Positions 49,220-57,753 of a stretch of DNA of 64,000 nucleotides are shown piece by piece. The stretch comes from Planctomycetota bacterium. Its GTDB lineage: Bacteria > Planctomycetota > UBA1135 > GCA-002686595. The notes under the pieces are model-generated. The model was not told the origin of the DNA. It searched no databases and saw only the letters and a program-made list of their open reading frames with translations. The stretch is from assembly GCA_023150475.1 (NCBI GenBank), contig JAKLKU010000004.1, forward strand, positions 62,001 to 126,000, read 5' to 3'. How positions within the stretch are numbered: the first letter of the stretch is position 1; each line of letters starts with the position of its first letter. Both the position numbers and the translations under genes were made by a program.

Positions 49220-50077
49220 ATGGACTGTCGCGTCACTTTGGCTCAGACGAACCCGACGCTCGGCAATCTCGCAGCGAACCTGCGCGATCACGTCGAGCGC
49301 ATCCGCGCCGCCGCGGCCGCGGGCTCGCAACTGATCGTGTTTCCCGAGCTGTCGCTCACCGGCTACTTCCTGAAGGACCAGACCGTCGACCTCGCGCTGC
49401 GGCTCGACGCGAAAGAGCTCTCCGAGTTCGCGCAGCTCTCGCAGTCGATCTCGATCCTGGTCGGCTTCGTCGAACGTTCGCCCGACGGCCGGATCTACAA
49501 CACGACTGCGTTCTTCGAGGACGGCCGCGCGCTCGCCGTGCATCGCAAGGTGCACCTCGTCACCTACGGCATGTTCGACGAGCAGCGCGAGTTCGCCGCC
49601 GGCGATCGTTTCGACCCGATCGAGTCGAAGCTCGGGCGTTTCGGCGTGTTGATCTGCGAGGACGCGTGGCACGTCTCGTCGGGCTATCTCCACTTCCTGA
49701 ACAACGTCGACGCGCTGCTCGTGCCGTCGTGTTCGCCCGGTCGCGGCATCGGCGGCGGCGGCGCGGACCTGCAGAGCCGGCGCTCGTGGAACACGTTGCT
49801 CGAAGCGCATGGCCGCTTCTTCCAGACGTGGGTCGTCTACGCGAACCGCGTCGGTTGGGAGGACGGCGTCGTCTTCTCCGGCGGCTCGCGCATCGTCGAT
49901 CCGTTCGGCGAGACCGTCTGCGCGCTCGACGGCTTCGACGCGGGCACGCTCGGTGGACGGCTCGAGTCGAACACGCTCGATCGAGCGCGCGTGATGACGC
50001 CGCTGCGGCGCGACGCGAAGCCCTGGATCCTCGCCGACGGCTTGAAGCGCGGCTCCGGGAAGGGCGGTGGCGCGTGA
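49220..50077 (+). CDS. nitrilase-family glutaminase subunit of NAD synthetase
   Basis: The 285-residue protein has the carbon-nitrogen hydrolase triad: Glu43 in FPELSLTGY, Lys110 in VHRKVHL and Cys146 in ICEDAWH. In most bacteria with glutamine-dependent NAD synthetase this domain is fused to the synthetase. Here it is a separate gene joined by a GTGA overlap to nadE, so it most likely feeds glutamine-derived ammonia to NadE in a two-subunit enzyme. The GGGGADLQSRRSWNTLL segment is typical of the NAD-synthetase branch. GGAG lies seven bases before the ATG. Confidence 0.88.
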   Translation: MDCRVTLAQTNPTLGNLAANLRDHVERIRAAAAAGSQLIVFPELSLTGYFLKDQTVDLALRLDAKELSEFAQLSQSISILVGFVERSPDGRIYNTTAFFEDGRALAVHRKVHLVTYGMFDEQREFAAGDRFDPIESKLGRFGVLICEDAWHVSSGYLHFLNNVDALLVPSCSPGRGIGGGGADLQSRRSWNTLLEAHGRFFQTWVVYANRVGWEDGVVFSGGSRIVDPFGETVCALDGFDAGTLGGRLESNTLDRARVMTPLRRDAKPWILADGLKRGSGKGGGA

Positions 50078-50895
50078 ACGGCCTGAAGATCGATCCGGCG
50101 CTCGTCGAGAGTTTGCTCGTCAACTTCCTGCGCGAGGAAGTCGGGCACACGGGCTTCTCCAAGGCGCTGCTCGGTGTGTCGGGTGGCGTCGATTCCGCCG
50201 TGGTCGCGGCACTCGCCGCGCGCGCGTTCGGACCGCAGAACGTGCTCGGCGTGATGATGCCCTATCGCACCAGCGATCCGGCGAGCGAAGCGCACGCGCG
50301 GGTATTGATCGACGCGCTCGGCATCGCGTCGCGCAAAGTCGACATCTCCGGGATGGCCGACGGCTACCTCGCGCCGCCGAAGATCGAAGCGCGCATGCGC
50401 CGCGGCAACGTGATGGCGCGGTGTCGCATGATCGTGCTCTACGATCTGTCGGTCGAGTGGAACGGGCTCGTGCTCGGCACGAGCAACAAGACCGAGATCC
50501 TGCTCGGCTACTCGACGCAGTGGGGCGATTCGGCGAGCGCGTTGAACCCGATCGGCGATTTGTACAAGGACCAGATCTACCAGCTCGCGCGCCACTTGAA
50601 GGTGCCCGCGCCGATCCTGGAGAAGGCGCCGTCCGCCGATTTGTTCCCCGGGCAGACCGACGAGGGCGAGCTCGGCTTCACGTACGCCGACGCGGATCGC
50701 TTGCTCTATCTGATGGTCGACGAACGGATGCGCGAGAGCGAGCTCGTCGAACGCGGCTTCGCGCCCGACTTCGTGAAGAAGCTCGCGGCCAGAATCGCCG
50801 CGACGCAGTTCAAACGCGTCCCGCCGATCATCGCCAAACTCTCCCACCGCACGGTCAACCAGGACTTCCGCTACTTGCGCGACTGGGGGAAGTGA
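50074..50895 (+). CDS. nadE: NAD synthetase, synthetase subunit
   Basis: The 273-residue protein adenylates and amidates nicotinate adenine dinucleotide to NAD. The ATP pyrophosphatase loop SGGVDSAVVAAL is near residue 37. The deamido-NAD region shows VLGTSNKTEILLGYSTQWGD and LNPIGDLYKDQIYQLA, and PSADLFPGQTDEGELGF is the usual C-terminal lid. The length fits a stand-alone NadE. The start overlaps the amidase stop as GTGA. The last 41 bases overlap the convergent acetyltransferase gene. Confidence 0.95.
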   Translation: MNGLKIDPALVESLLVNFLREEVGHTGFSKALLGVSGGVDSAVVAALAARAFGPQNVLGVMMPYRTSDPASEAHARVLIDALGIASRKVDISGMADGYLAPPKIEARMRRGNVMARCRMIVLYDLSVEWNGLVLGTSNKTEILLGYSTQWGDSASALNPIGDLYKDQIYQLARHLKVPAPILEKAPSADLFPGQTDEGELGFTYADADRLLYLMVDERMRESELVERGFAPDFVKKLAARIAATQFKRVPPIIAKLSHRTVNQDFRYLRDWGK

Positions 50896-51496
50896 TCCCG
50901 CGCCGCGCGAGCCACTCGGCGCGCGTCAGCGACCAGCGTTCGTGATCGCGGCGTGCGCCGCCGAGCTCCGCGTAGCCGCGCGCGATGCCTTCGAACTGGA
51001 AGCCCGTGCGCTGCGCCAGTCGCCGCGAGGCTTCGTTCTCCGGCAGGATCAGCGCTTCGACGCGTTGCAAGGCGAGCGCGCCGAACGCGCGTTCGAGCGC
51101 GAGCTCGAGGCCGCGCGTCATCACGCCGCGCCGCGCGTGCTCGGCCCCCACCCACCATGCGACTTGCGCGCCTTGGATCGGGCCGCGTTCGACGTGGAAG
51201 AACGACACGGCGCCGAGCAGCGCTCCATCGCGCTCCGCGCAGACGAGCAGCGTGACGCGTCGCTCGGGCTTCGTCGGCGCGAGGAACCGCGCGCACCAGC
51301 GTTCCGAGAAACGATCGGTGCCGTCGGGCTCGGTCGGCTCCCACGGTTCGAGGAACTCGCGGCTCGCGCGACGCAAGACGAGGAGCTCGCGCAGATCCTC
51401 CGCTCTCGGCTCGCGCACGAAAAAGCGCGAGGCCGAAGCCTCGCGCGCTCGATGCCGCTCGTGGGCGGCTTGGGAATCCCGGGCGCGCGGTGTCAT
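50855..51496 (-). CDS. GNAT acetyltransferase, RimJ/RimL-like
   Basis: ATG 51496 gives 213 residues; a TTG at 51517 is also possible. The core has FVREPRAEDLRELLVLRR, the acetyl-CoA loop region WWVGAEHARRGVMTRGLELAL, and RVEALILPENEASRRLAQRTGFQFEG, as in enzymes that acetylate ribosomal protein N-termini or small amines. The final 13 codons overlap the 3' end of nadE on the other strand, an unusual convergent overlap. The target is unknown. Confidence 0.85.
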   Translation of the reverse strand: MTPRARDSQAAHERHRAREASASRFFVREPRAEDLRELLVLRRASREFLEPWEPTEPDGTDRFSERWCARFLAPTKPERRVTLLVCAERDGALLGAVSFFHVERGPIQGAQVAWWVGAEHARRGVMTRGLELALERAFGALALQRVEALILPENEASRRLAQRTGFQFEGIARGYAELGGARRDHERWSLTRAEWLARRGITSPSRASSGSPG

Positions 51497-51520
51497 GCGC
51501 GCACCCAATCTAGCCAAGGG

Positions 51521-51985
51521 TCAGGATTGCAGCAGTCGGGAGAGCTCGTCGAGGTCGCAAGCTTGCACGGCGCCCTTTTGGATCGGGCCCAGGCTCTGGA
51601 ACTTGGCGGCCTCATCGCGCGAGAACTCGCGCTTCGGCAAGCGAACGGTGCGCTCGGCTTGCTGACGTTCTTGTTCGGTCGGCTTCAACACTTCGGGGTT
51701 GACGACTTGGCTCAACTCGCCGGCGATGCCGTCCGGGAGCTTGCCGCGTTTCTCGAGCGCCGTCTTCGCGCGCAGGCACACGTCGAGCGTGTCTTGGAGG
51801 TTGCGGCGAATCTTGCCGAGTCGTTCGACGTCCGCACCGGGCGTGTCCAGCGTGCGGCGAACCTTCGCCGTCGCCACTTCGAGCACTGCGATCAGGCAAT
51901 TGAGTTTGCGCAGCAGGCGCTCGCGGTACTCGGGAGAGTCGAGGTTCGACTCCGAGAAGGGTTGTCCTTGCGGATCGTACGTCAT
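51521..51985 (-). CDS. hypothetical protein, 154 residues, helical
   Basis: This soluble protein is almost wholly alpha-helical, with long amphipathic stretches (YRERLLRKLNCLIAVLEVAT, ERLGKIRRNLQDTLDVCLRAK). I do not recognise the family. It has no signal peptide. AAAGGA about eleven bases upstream is a weak ribosome site. It lies on the same strand as the acetyltransferase, 24 bases ahead of that gene's start, so the two may share a transcript. Confidence 0.65.
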   Translation of the reverse strand: MTYDPQGQPFSESNLDSPEYRERLLRKLNCLIAVLEVATAKVRRTLDTPGADVERLGKIRRNLQDTLDVCLRAKTALEKRGKLPDGIAGELSQVVNPEVLKPTEQERQQAERTVRLPKREFSRDEAAKFQSLGPIQKGAVQACDLDELSRLLQS

Positions 51986-52375
51986 GAGTGGTTTGGTCCT
52001 TTGCGCCCCGAGCGCGCCAGCCCGCGCGCCCTGCGACTTGAGTTCAAGACAAAGCTACCCCGCGTCTGACGTGCCGGCGGGAGCCGCGCAGTTTCCGAGC
52101 GCGAAACCGACGAGTTGGAAAAGTCTTCCACTCGGGTGCCCGACGCGCGCCGAAGCGCGGACATCCGCCGTTCACGGCGCCGGGAGCTCAGCCGCTCGCC
52201 ACCGCGCAGGAAACCGTTGTTCGAACGTGTGGGCGCGAGCCTCGAACGCCTCGCACGGAAGCCGGCTGACGACGTTGCGCGCTCGGTGGGATCGTTCTCG
52301 TACGGTGCCGAAGCCGACCCGCGGCACACGCTTCGTCGTTGCTCCGCCGAACGTGAGACCCCGACGCGTGCGATC
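51986..52375. other. 390-base gene-free region
   Basis: I see no coding frame with good start context and no RNA gene. It holds the promoter of the gene ending at 51521 and the end of the sigma operon transcript. Confidence 0.45.
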
Positions 52376-53398
52376 TCAGTACAACGCGGACTCGACGAGC
52401 AGCTTCAACAGCCCGGAGTTGCCGCGCACCGCGGCGAGGATGCGCCGCGAGTCGGCTCGGCCGTCCGCGAGCATCCACGAACCGACTTCAGCGAACCGGA
52501 GCACGTCGGCGTTCGGCGAGATGCCCTGCGCGATTTGCGGTTGATCCATCGGGCCGCCGTCCATGAAGACGAACTCGTTCCAACCGTCGCTGTACGTGAA
52601 GCGAGCCCAAGTGCGGTTGTCGACGGGTTCGACGACGCGTTCGGCTCGATCCAAACGGAAGCCGAGCGGGAGCAACTTGGGTTTGACCGGCTCGAAGCCG
52701 AGTTGCGCCTGGGCTTGATTCAGATCGAGCGGCGATTCTTGGAGCGGGCTCACGAACCACACGGCGTTCGCGGTGTCGGGCGTGTCGTCGAAATCGAGAT
52801 ACTCGACCGAAGCGACCAACGTCTGCGCCGGATCGTGTTCCTCGAACTTGAGGATCACGCCCGTCGCGAGGTCGATCCAGAGCTCCCACGTGTTCGAGTT
52901 GCCGGATCCCGTGACGGTCCAGTGCGCGCAGTCGCGGCCGAGCAACTGGACGACGCCTCCCGAGTCGAACGCCGAGTAGTTCTGCAGGAAGAGCTGCGCG
53001 TGCCGCACGGTGGGATCGCGCCGGCGGAACAAGAGTTCGGCTCGTCGCGACTGCGACAGCAAGAACAGCGCTTCTTCGTTCGTCGAGAGCGTCGGCACGA
53101 GCAAGTCTTCGGGCTTGAGCTCGAATCGGCCGGCGCCGTCGGTCGTCAGCGTCTCTTCGTAGACGAGAGTCTGCGGCTGCCCTTGCACGACGAAGTGGCT
53201 CTCGAAGCGACGTCGACCGCTCCATGCGACATGGTCGGGCGCATCGACGATCTTCTGGAGCAGCGCTTGATCGATCGTGCTCGCCTTCGCGATCCCGCCC
53301 GCCGTCGGCTCCGTCGCGACGACCGAGCGTTCGCATCCCGAGATCCACGGGAAGGCGAGTGCCGAGAGCGCGAACGCGACGACCGCACGCAGCGTCAC
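52376..53398 (-). CDS. RseB/MucB-like periplasmic lipoprotein
   Basis: GTG 53398 overlaps the anti-sigma stop by four bases. The 340-residue product has a lipoprotein signal ending PWISGC. The LolA-like N-terminal part (HVAWSGRRRFESHFVVQGQP, TLTTDGAGRFELKPEDLL) and the C-terminal beta domain (FTYSDGWNEFVFMDGG) match the two-domain layout of RseB/MucB. That protein binds the periplasmic part of the anti-sigma factor and guards it from proteolysis. With the genes at 53395 and 54131 it completes an envelope-stress module. Confidence 0.8.
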   Translation of the reverse strand: MTLRAVVAFALSALAFPWISGCERSVVATEPTAGGIAKASTIDQALLQKIVDAPDHVAWSGRRRFESHFVVQGQPQTLVYEETLTTDGAGRFELKPEDLLVPTLSTNEEALFLLSQSRRAELLFRRRDPTVRHAQLFLQNYSAFDSGGVVQLLGRDCAHWTVTGSGNSNTWELWIDLATGVILKFEEHDPAQTLVASVEYLDFDDTPDTANAVWFVSPLQESPLDLNQAQAQLGFEPVKPKLLPLGFRLDRAERVVEPVDNRTWARFTYSDGWNEFVFMDGGPMDQPQIAQGISPNADVLRFAEVGSWMLADGRADSRRILAAVRGNSGLLKLLVESALY

Positions 53399-54126
53399 TG
53401 CCCGCCTCCTCGAACGACCACGTCGCTCGCGCCGCCGGTGAATCCGGCGAGCAGCGACGCCGCGAGCGGCGATAGCTCGTCCGTCGACTCGGCGCGCACC
53501 CATTCGATGCGTCCACGCGCAGCCTCGACTTCGCCGCGGTTGCTCGTGAACCAAACGAACGTCGCCGCGATCGCGAGCAGTGCAGCAGACCCACCGAAGA
53601 GCAGGCGCGAGCGGAAGGAACGCGTGCGCTCCGGCGCCGCGAGCGCTGCGACCACTTTGGATTCGAGTGCCTCGGGTGCACGCAAACGCTCGAGGGAACC
53701 GACGAATCGTCGCGTGCGCGCTTTCGACGGATCGGAGAGCTCCTCTTCGACGAGGCGCCGCAAGACGTCCGGAGCGACGAGAGGTTCCCGCGTGAACGGC
53801 GGCGGTGCCTTCGAAAGTTCGCGCGTCACGGCGCGGTCGAGGTGCTCGGCGAGGTGCTCGGGTACGTCGACACGCGCCAAGCTCTGAACCGCTTCGATCG
53901 CGCGCTCCTCGCGATGGCCGGCTTCGAGTGCCGCCACCACACGGCCGTCGAGAGCGGACGGCGCAGCGCGCTGCGGCAAGCTCGCGAGCCCCCGCGTCGC
54001 GCGCGCGAGTCGCGCCGCGAACGACGCACAGGCTGCGCACGAGCGCGCGTGCTCGTCGAACGACGGAGTGTCGTTTCCGGCGAGCGCAAGACGCGCGGTC
54101 TGGCAATGGGGATGCAGGGGGGACAC
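53395..54126 (-). CDS. membrane anti-sigma factor with zinc-binding ZAS motif
   Basis: GTG 54126 begins four bases after the sigma stop; the product has 243 residues. The N-terminus has the zinc-containing anti-sigma signature: His/Cys in PHCQTARLALAG, then HARSCAAC. A long cytoplasmic helical region follows (EHLAEHLDRAV, VLRRLVEEELSDPSKA). One membrane span lies near residues 170-190 (LLFGGSAALLAIAATFVWF), and a 50-residue periplasmic tail probably contacts the RseB-like protein. It should hold the sigma factor at 54131 inactive. Confidence 0.85.
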   Translation of the reverse strand: MSPLHPHCQTARLALAGNDTPSFDEHARSCAACASFAARLARATRGLASLPQRAAPSALDGRVVAALEAGHREERAIEAVQSLARVDVPEHLAEHLDRAVTRELSKAPPPFTREPLVAPDVLRRLVEEELSDPSKARTRRFVGSLERLRAPEALESKVVAALAAPERTRSFRSRLLFGGSAALLAIAATFVWFTSNRGEVEAARGRIEWVRAESTDELSPLAASLLAGFTGGASDVVVRGGGQ

Positions 54127-54130
54127 GGGA

Positions 54131-54751
54131 CTAACCGAGATAGAAGCGATCGAGTACGGGCGTGAGCTCGCGATCGAGCGCCTCGTGCGCGCGCGCAAGT
54201 CGCGACTTCACGGTGCCGAGCGAGATGTGCAGCGTCTCCGAGATTTGCTCATAGGAGAGATTCTCGACGTACCGGAGCACGGTGATCGCGCGCAGCTTCG
54301 GCGACAGCCGTGTGATCGCGCGCTGGATCTCGGACTCGAGTTCGTGGCGGGATGCCGTGGCCTGGGGCTGTTCACCGCGCTCGTCCGTCAGATCGAATCG
54401 CGATCCGTCCGGCGCAAGCTCGTGCTCTTGAATCGCATCGAGCGACGGCATGCGACGCGAGACCTGACGTCGTTTCAGATCGATGCTGGCGTTGACCGCG
54501 ATCCGATACACCCAGCTCGAGAACTTCGACTCGAAGCGAAACTCGGCGAGCTTGCGGAAGACGATGCCGAAGGTCTCCTGCGACGCGTCGAGGGCGTCGG
54601 TCGCGCTGCCGGTGATTCGATAGCAGACGTTGTAGACGCGGTCCTTGTAGCTGTCGTAGAGCTCGCGAAACGGCCCCTCGAGCCCTCGCAGGGTCTCGGC
54701 TTGGCACGCGAGGACGAGGCGTGCGTCGGGATCGGTCTGGGGGCCAGCCAT
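54131..54751 (-). CDS. RpoE-like ECF sigma factor
   Basis: The 206-residue protein has region 2 (FRELYDSYKDRVYNVCYRITG, DALDASQETFGIVFRKL, FSSWVYRIAVNASIDLKRR) and region 4 (RLSPKLRAITVLRYVENLSYEQISETLHISLGTVKSRL is its span; the recognition helix is near its end). It heads a three-gene operon with its anti-sigma and RseB-like genes. A GGAACC-N16-CGTC promoter directly upstream suggests it drives its own transcription. The expected role is an envelope-stress response. Confidence 0.93.
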   Translation of the reverse strand: MAGPQTDPDARLVLACQAETLRGLEGPFRELYDSYKDRVYNVCYRITGSATDALDASQETFGIVFRKLAEFRFESKFSSWVYRIAVNASIDLKRRQVSRRMPSLDAIQEHELAPDGSRFDLTDERGEQPQATASRHELESEIQRAITRLSPKLRAITVLRYVENLSYEQISETLHISLGTVKSRLARAHEALDRELTPVLDRFYLG

Positions 54752-54764
54752 GTCTCGGAGCTAG

Positions 54765-54790
54765 GACGGCGAGGGGTCGCCTTGGGTTCC
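54765..54790 (-). promoter_or_regulatory. ECF-type promoter of the sigma operon
   Basis: Reading the minus strand, GGAACC (54790-54785) is followed after 16 bases by CGTC (54768-54765), the spacing and core bases of ECF sigma promoters. The start site would fall only a few bases before the ATG at 54751, giving a very short leader. Confidence 0.6.
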
Positions 54791-55112
54791 GTCACCTCCA
54801 AGTCTGGACCGAGCAGAGACTTCCGGCCAGTGCGTGCAGAAGGAACCGCGCCTGCCTGGCGCCCCAGTCAGGGGGCGCGGCTCGGCGCGTGGGGCCGCCC
54901 CGGCCGCCGCGCCCGCCACGGCCCGAGGAAGCTCGGCGCATTCATGCAAGTCGAGGCGCTTCGAATCGCACATGCGAAAGTCGCGCTGGTGCAGCGTGTC
55001 GATCACCCCGCCCGCTGCCCATGGCCTCGGGCGCCAGGCGGTTTCGTCAACCCCCGCGTGCGGCGAGCAGCGGTGCGCAGCGGTGAAGGAATGCGTGCTC
55101 GCCTCGTCGCGG
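54791..55112. other. 322-base gene-free region
   Basis: No supported gene. The stretch is GC-rich, with several short inverted repeats but no convincing terminator. It lies between the 3' end of the calcium-repeat gene and the sigma promoter. Confidence 0.4.
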
Positions 55113-56078
55113 CTAGCCGCCGACGAGCACCGCGGGGTCGAGGATCGTGATCGTCGTGCCCACGGACGCCGAACAGGTCGGATCGCAGTAGGCGTCCCAG
55201 CCGCTCTCGCACCCTGCGGCGATGACTTCTTCGATCGCCGCGGCCCCGCTGTAACCGACGAGGCTCGTCGTCTGATTGCAGATCTCGCCCGGCGTCCAAG
55301 TCGCAGGCGGCGAACCGCCGGCGATCGGCTTGAACACGACGCCGCCGGCGCCGGTTCCTTGCTGCGAGCTCACCTGCAGAGTGGTCCCCGTGGAGCCACC
55401 CGGCTGGGTGGTCAGGACGAAGCGCTGACAGACCGCGTCGCTGATCTTCGCGAGGTTGACCGCGTCGGCGACCTTGAGGCCGCCGGGACCCGAGAGCATC
55501 GAGAACACGGCTGCGGATCCGGAGCCCCGGAGGATCGTCGCCGACAGCGGCGACTCGTACACCGCAACCAATTGACCGGGCACTGCGGCGGGTACGACCG
55601 TCAGGCTCGCGCTCATGCCGAGCGCGGCCTTCGGCAGGTACACCGGCGTGCTCGACTTGATCACTCCGAGCTTGAGCGTCTTGTTCGTGAGCGACCCGTC
55701 CGCCAGGTAGATCATCGTCACCAAACGGAAGTTCAGTCCGTTGGCGACCACGGCGAGTCCCAAGCCAGCCGTGGCATTCCCCGGCACCGAGCTGCTCTGA
55801 CTCGGCGAGCTCCGGCGCGCGAGTTCTTCCGTATCGCTGTAGCCATCCCCGTCCGTGTCGACGTGGTACGGATCGCAGCCGAACTCGGGCTCGAGCGCAT
55901 TGGGCAATCCATCGCCGTCGCTGTCGCTGTTCAGCGGCGTCCCCGCCGCGAGCACCACGCGAGGCCGCGCGAGGTTCCACGCCACGGCGACACCCACGCC
56001 CAACGCCACGGCAACGATTCCCGGCCACCGACTCCATTGGAGCCACCGCGAACGAGCGTTCGGATCGCTGTCGTTCAT
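55113..56078 (-). CDS. membrane-anchored protein with thrombospondin-3-like calcium motifs
   Basis: ATG 56078 gives 321 residues. A membrane helix follows (WPGIVAVALGVGVAVAW), then two Asp-rich calcium loops, SDSDGDGLPNALE and DTDGDGYSDTEE, of the TSP3/dockerin-like kind common in surface proteins. The rest is beta-rich and Ser/Gly/Thr-rich (VVPAAVPGQLVAVYES, VCQRFVLTTQPGGS) with six Cys toward the C-terminus. It is likely anchored with its body outside. The ligand is unknown. The gene stands alone. Confidence 0.75.
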   Translation of the reverse strand: MNDSDPNARSRWLQWSRWPGIVAVALGVGVAVAWNLARPRVVLAAGTPLNSDSDGDGLPNALEPEFGCDPYHVDTDGDGYSDTEELARRSSPSQSSSVPGNATAGLGLAVVANGLNFRLVTMIYLADGSLTNKTLKLGVIKSSTPVYLPKAALGMSASLTVVPAAVPGQLVAVYESPLSATILRGSGSAAVFSMLSGPGGLKVADAVNLAKISDAVCQRFVLTTQPGGSTGTTLQVSSQQGTGAGGVVFKPIAGGSPPATWTPGEICNQTTSLVGYSGAAAIEEVIAAGCESGWDAYCDPTCSASVGTTITILDPAVLVGG

Positions 56079-56322
56079 GATCAACTCGTGGTGAGGAACT
56101 CGAAGGTGCCGGGCAGCGTGCCAGGCCATGCTACGCTTACCCAGCGGAAACGGTCAAGGTAACCAACTTCTCCCCGACCGCCCTTTCCGGCGCGCCTTCC
56201 GCCGCCCTCTCCTGCGCCCGCTCGGGCACCCTGTCCGCCGCCGCTCGCCCAGTCGTCCTCATCGCCTCGGACGACCGAACGCTCCCCCACCATCATCTGC
56301 TAGACTCCCGCCAGTCCTTCGG

Positions 56323-56399
56323 GCGCCCGTAGCTCAGCTGGATAGAGCGTCTGCCTCCGGAGCAGAAGGTCGTGGGTTCGAATCCCGCCGGGCGTACCA
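56323..56399 (+). tRNA. tRNA-Arg (anticodon CCG)
   Basis: A complete cloverleaf is visible. Acceptor arms are 56323-56329 and 56389-56395 (G1 pairs with U72). The D arm contains AGCTGGATA. The anticodon stem TCTGC/GCAGA encloses loop CTCCGGA with CCG at 56357-56359. The T arm GTGGG-TTCGAAT-CCCGC is canonical, and an encoded CCA ends at 56399. It reads the codon CGG. It lies next to DNA that appears acquired and is a candidate integration site. Confidence 0.97.
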
Positions 56400-56742
56400 A
56401 CCCCTCGCGATGGCACGAAAGTGGCCTTCTTGGGGTCAGCAGCGCGGTTTTCGGTCGGATCAGGCAGAAGGTCCTCCGTGCAACGCGACCGGCCTTGGCG
56501 ACCCTTTCCTGGCCGGCACACGCGCGCACTGCCAGCAATGTGCCAGCCTTCTCGCCCGCTCTCACCCGCCTGCGACGCGGATGTCATGTCGGATTCTCCG
56601 CTCTCATCCGCCTTTGCGGCATGAGAGAGCGCGTGGCGCGGCTCGCGTTCCGACGCTCGGAGATTCTCCTTCACGCTCGCCCCGGTCGCCCACCGGGCCT
56701 ACCGTCGCCCGCTTCTCGCTCGCGCCACGGATTCTCGCCCAC
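56400..56742. other. 343-base region after the tRNA
   Basis: I see no gene. Frames here give the familiar false proteins read from tRNA flanks. If the acquired block uses the tRNA as its attachment site, the junction would be at its 3' end. Confidence 0.4.
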
Positions 56743-57225
56743 ATGCCCAAGACCATCGAACGCACCCGCCGCTCCCCCGAGCAACGCATCGCCGATCTCC
56801 AAGCCAAGATCGAGGCGATCAAGACCAAGGCCGAGCGCGCCAAGACCAAGCGCAACCCTGCGCTCCGCCACATGTCCGCCGCGCTGAAGTCCGTCGACAA
56901 GGCGATGGCCGAGTCCGACGACAACGCCACGCGCAAGGCGCTCGACGAAGTCCGTGCGACGCTCAGCGCGACCCTCGCGCTGAACGGCGTCGTCGGAGCC
57001 AAGGCCACCGCCGCGCCGCGCGGACGCCGCACGTCGTCGGAGGACCTGGACGATCGTCTGCTCGCCTACGTGAAAGCCCACCCCGGCCAACGCGGCGAGG
57101 AGATCGCAGCGGCTCTCGGCACCGACACGTACTCGATGCGGCCGTCGATGAAGCGGCTCATCGAGGCCGGTGAAGTCCGCACCGAAGGCAAGAACCGAGG
57201 GATGCGGTACGTTGCGGAAAGTTGA
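56743..57225 (+). CDS. coiled-coil plus winged-helix protein
   Basis: The 160-residue protein starts with a basic helical segment (EQRIADLQAKIEAIKTKAERAKTK is its span) and ends in a winged-helix-like domain: LDDRLLAYVKAHPGQRGEEIAAAL, then MRPSMKRLIEAGEVRTEGK. This suggests a DNA-binding regulator or nucleoid-associated protein. Codon use is GC3-rich like the host genes, unlike the next block. No operon partner is seen. Confidence 0.75.
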   Translation: MPKTIERTRRSPEQRIADLQAKIEAIKTKAERAKTKRNPALRHMSAALKSVDKAMAESDDNATRKALDEVRATLSATLALNGVVGAKATAAPRGRRTSSEDLDDRLLAYVKAHPGQRGEEIAAALGTDTYSMRPSMKRLIEAGEVRTEGKNRGMRYVAES

Positions 57226-57315
57226 CGCTCCGCCATTTGCGAGTCGAGCGGAGCGCCAACGTCTAATCATCCCCGTCGATGGCGATGTGCCGACGGGTTC
57301 GTTGATGCCTGACGG

Positions 57316-57753
57316 CTAGCCCAAAGCACTCCAGACGGCACGGCATTCGAACTCGTTCAGTCGGTCGCACACCATTCGGAGAGCGCAGTCCTCCGGCGCG
57401 TCCAAAGCCGATCGCCTAACAACGCCGTACCGGTTCGCGGGCTCAAGGCGCACGAGGTCGACGAGAAGTCGGCCCAACTCAGAGCCGGATGCCGGCGCAC
57501 CATTCGGAGAGACAACGAGCAGATCTCGCGACTTCGCTACACGGAATGCCGGGTACACGTCGTAGCCCCGAGTCCGAAGCTCTCGCTCCATTGCCGGACT
57601 GACGAGGGCGCCGTGCTTGCCGACGCTGTACATGTACCTCAGGTGTTCTCCCGAGATGATGGCGAAGCCGTCCCGATCGACGAGGGATCGCAGCGCTCGC
57701 AGCAACCGTCTTGCGCGCTCGTGGGCGTCGAAGCGAAGAAGTTGTTCCCTCAT
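57316..57753 (-). CDS. unknown protein, third gene of a coupled operon
   Basis: ATG 57753 overlaps the upstream stop by four bases (ATGA); the product has 145 residues. The fold looks mixed: helix HERARRLLRALRSLVDRDGF, strand-rich AIISGEHLRYMYSVGKHGAL, and DVYPAFRVAKSRDLLVVSPNG. I do not recognise a family. There is no signal peptide. Codon use has more A/T third positions than the chromosome around it. Coupling to the genes at 57750 and 58265 implies a joint function. Confidence 0.7.
   Translation of the reverse strand: MREQLLRFDAHERARRLLRALRSLVDRDGFAIISGEHLRYMYSVGKHGALVSPAMERELRTRGYDVYPAFRVAKSRDLLVVSPNGAPASGSELGRLLVDLVRLEPANRYGVVRRSALDAPEDCALRMVCDRLNEFECRAVWSALG

Noticed and set aside
56293..56674. 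Minus-strand frames near the tRNA containing phrases like RPAGFEPTTF, and a plus-strand frame with VAQLDRASAS
   Set aside because: These are the well-known false proteins produced by translating tRNA genes and their flanks.
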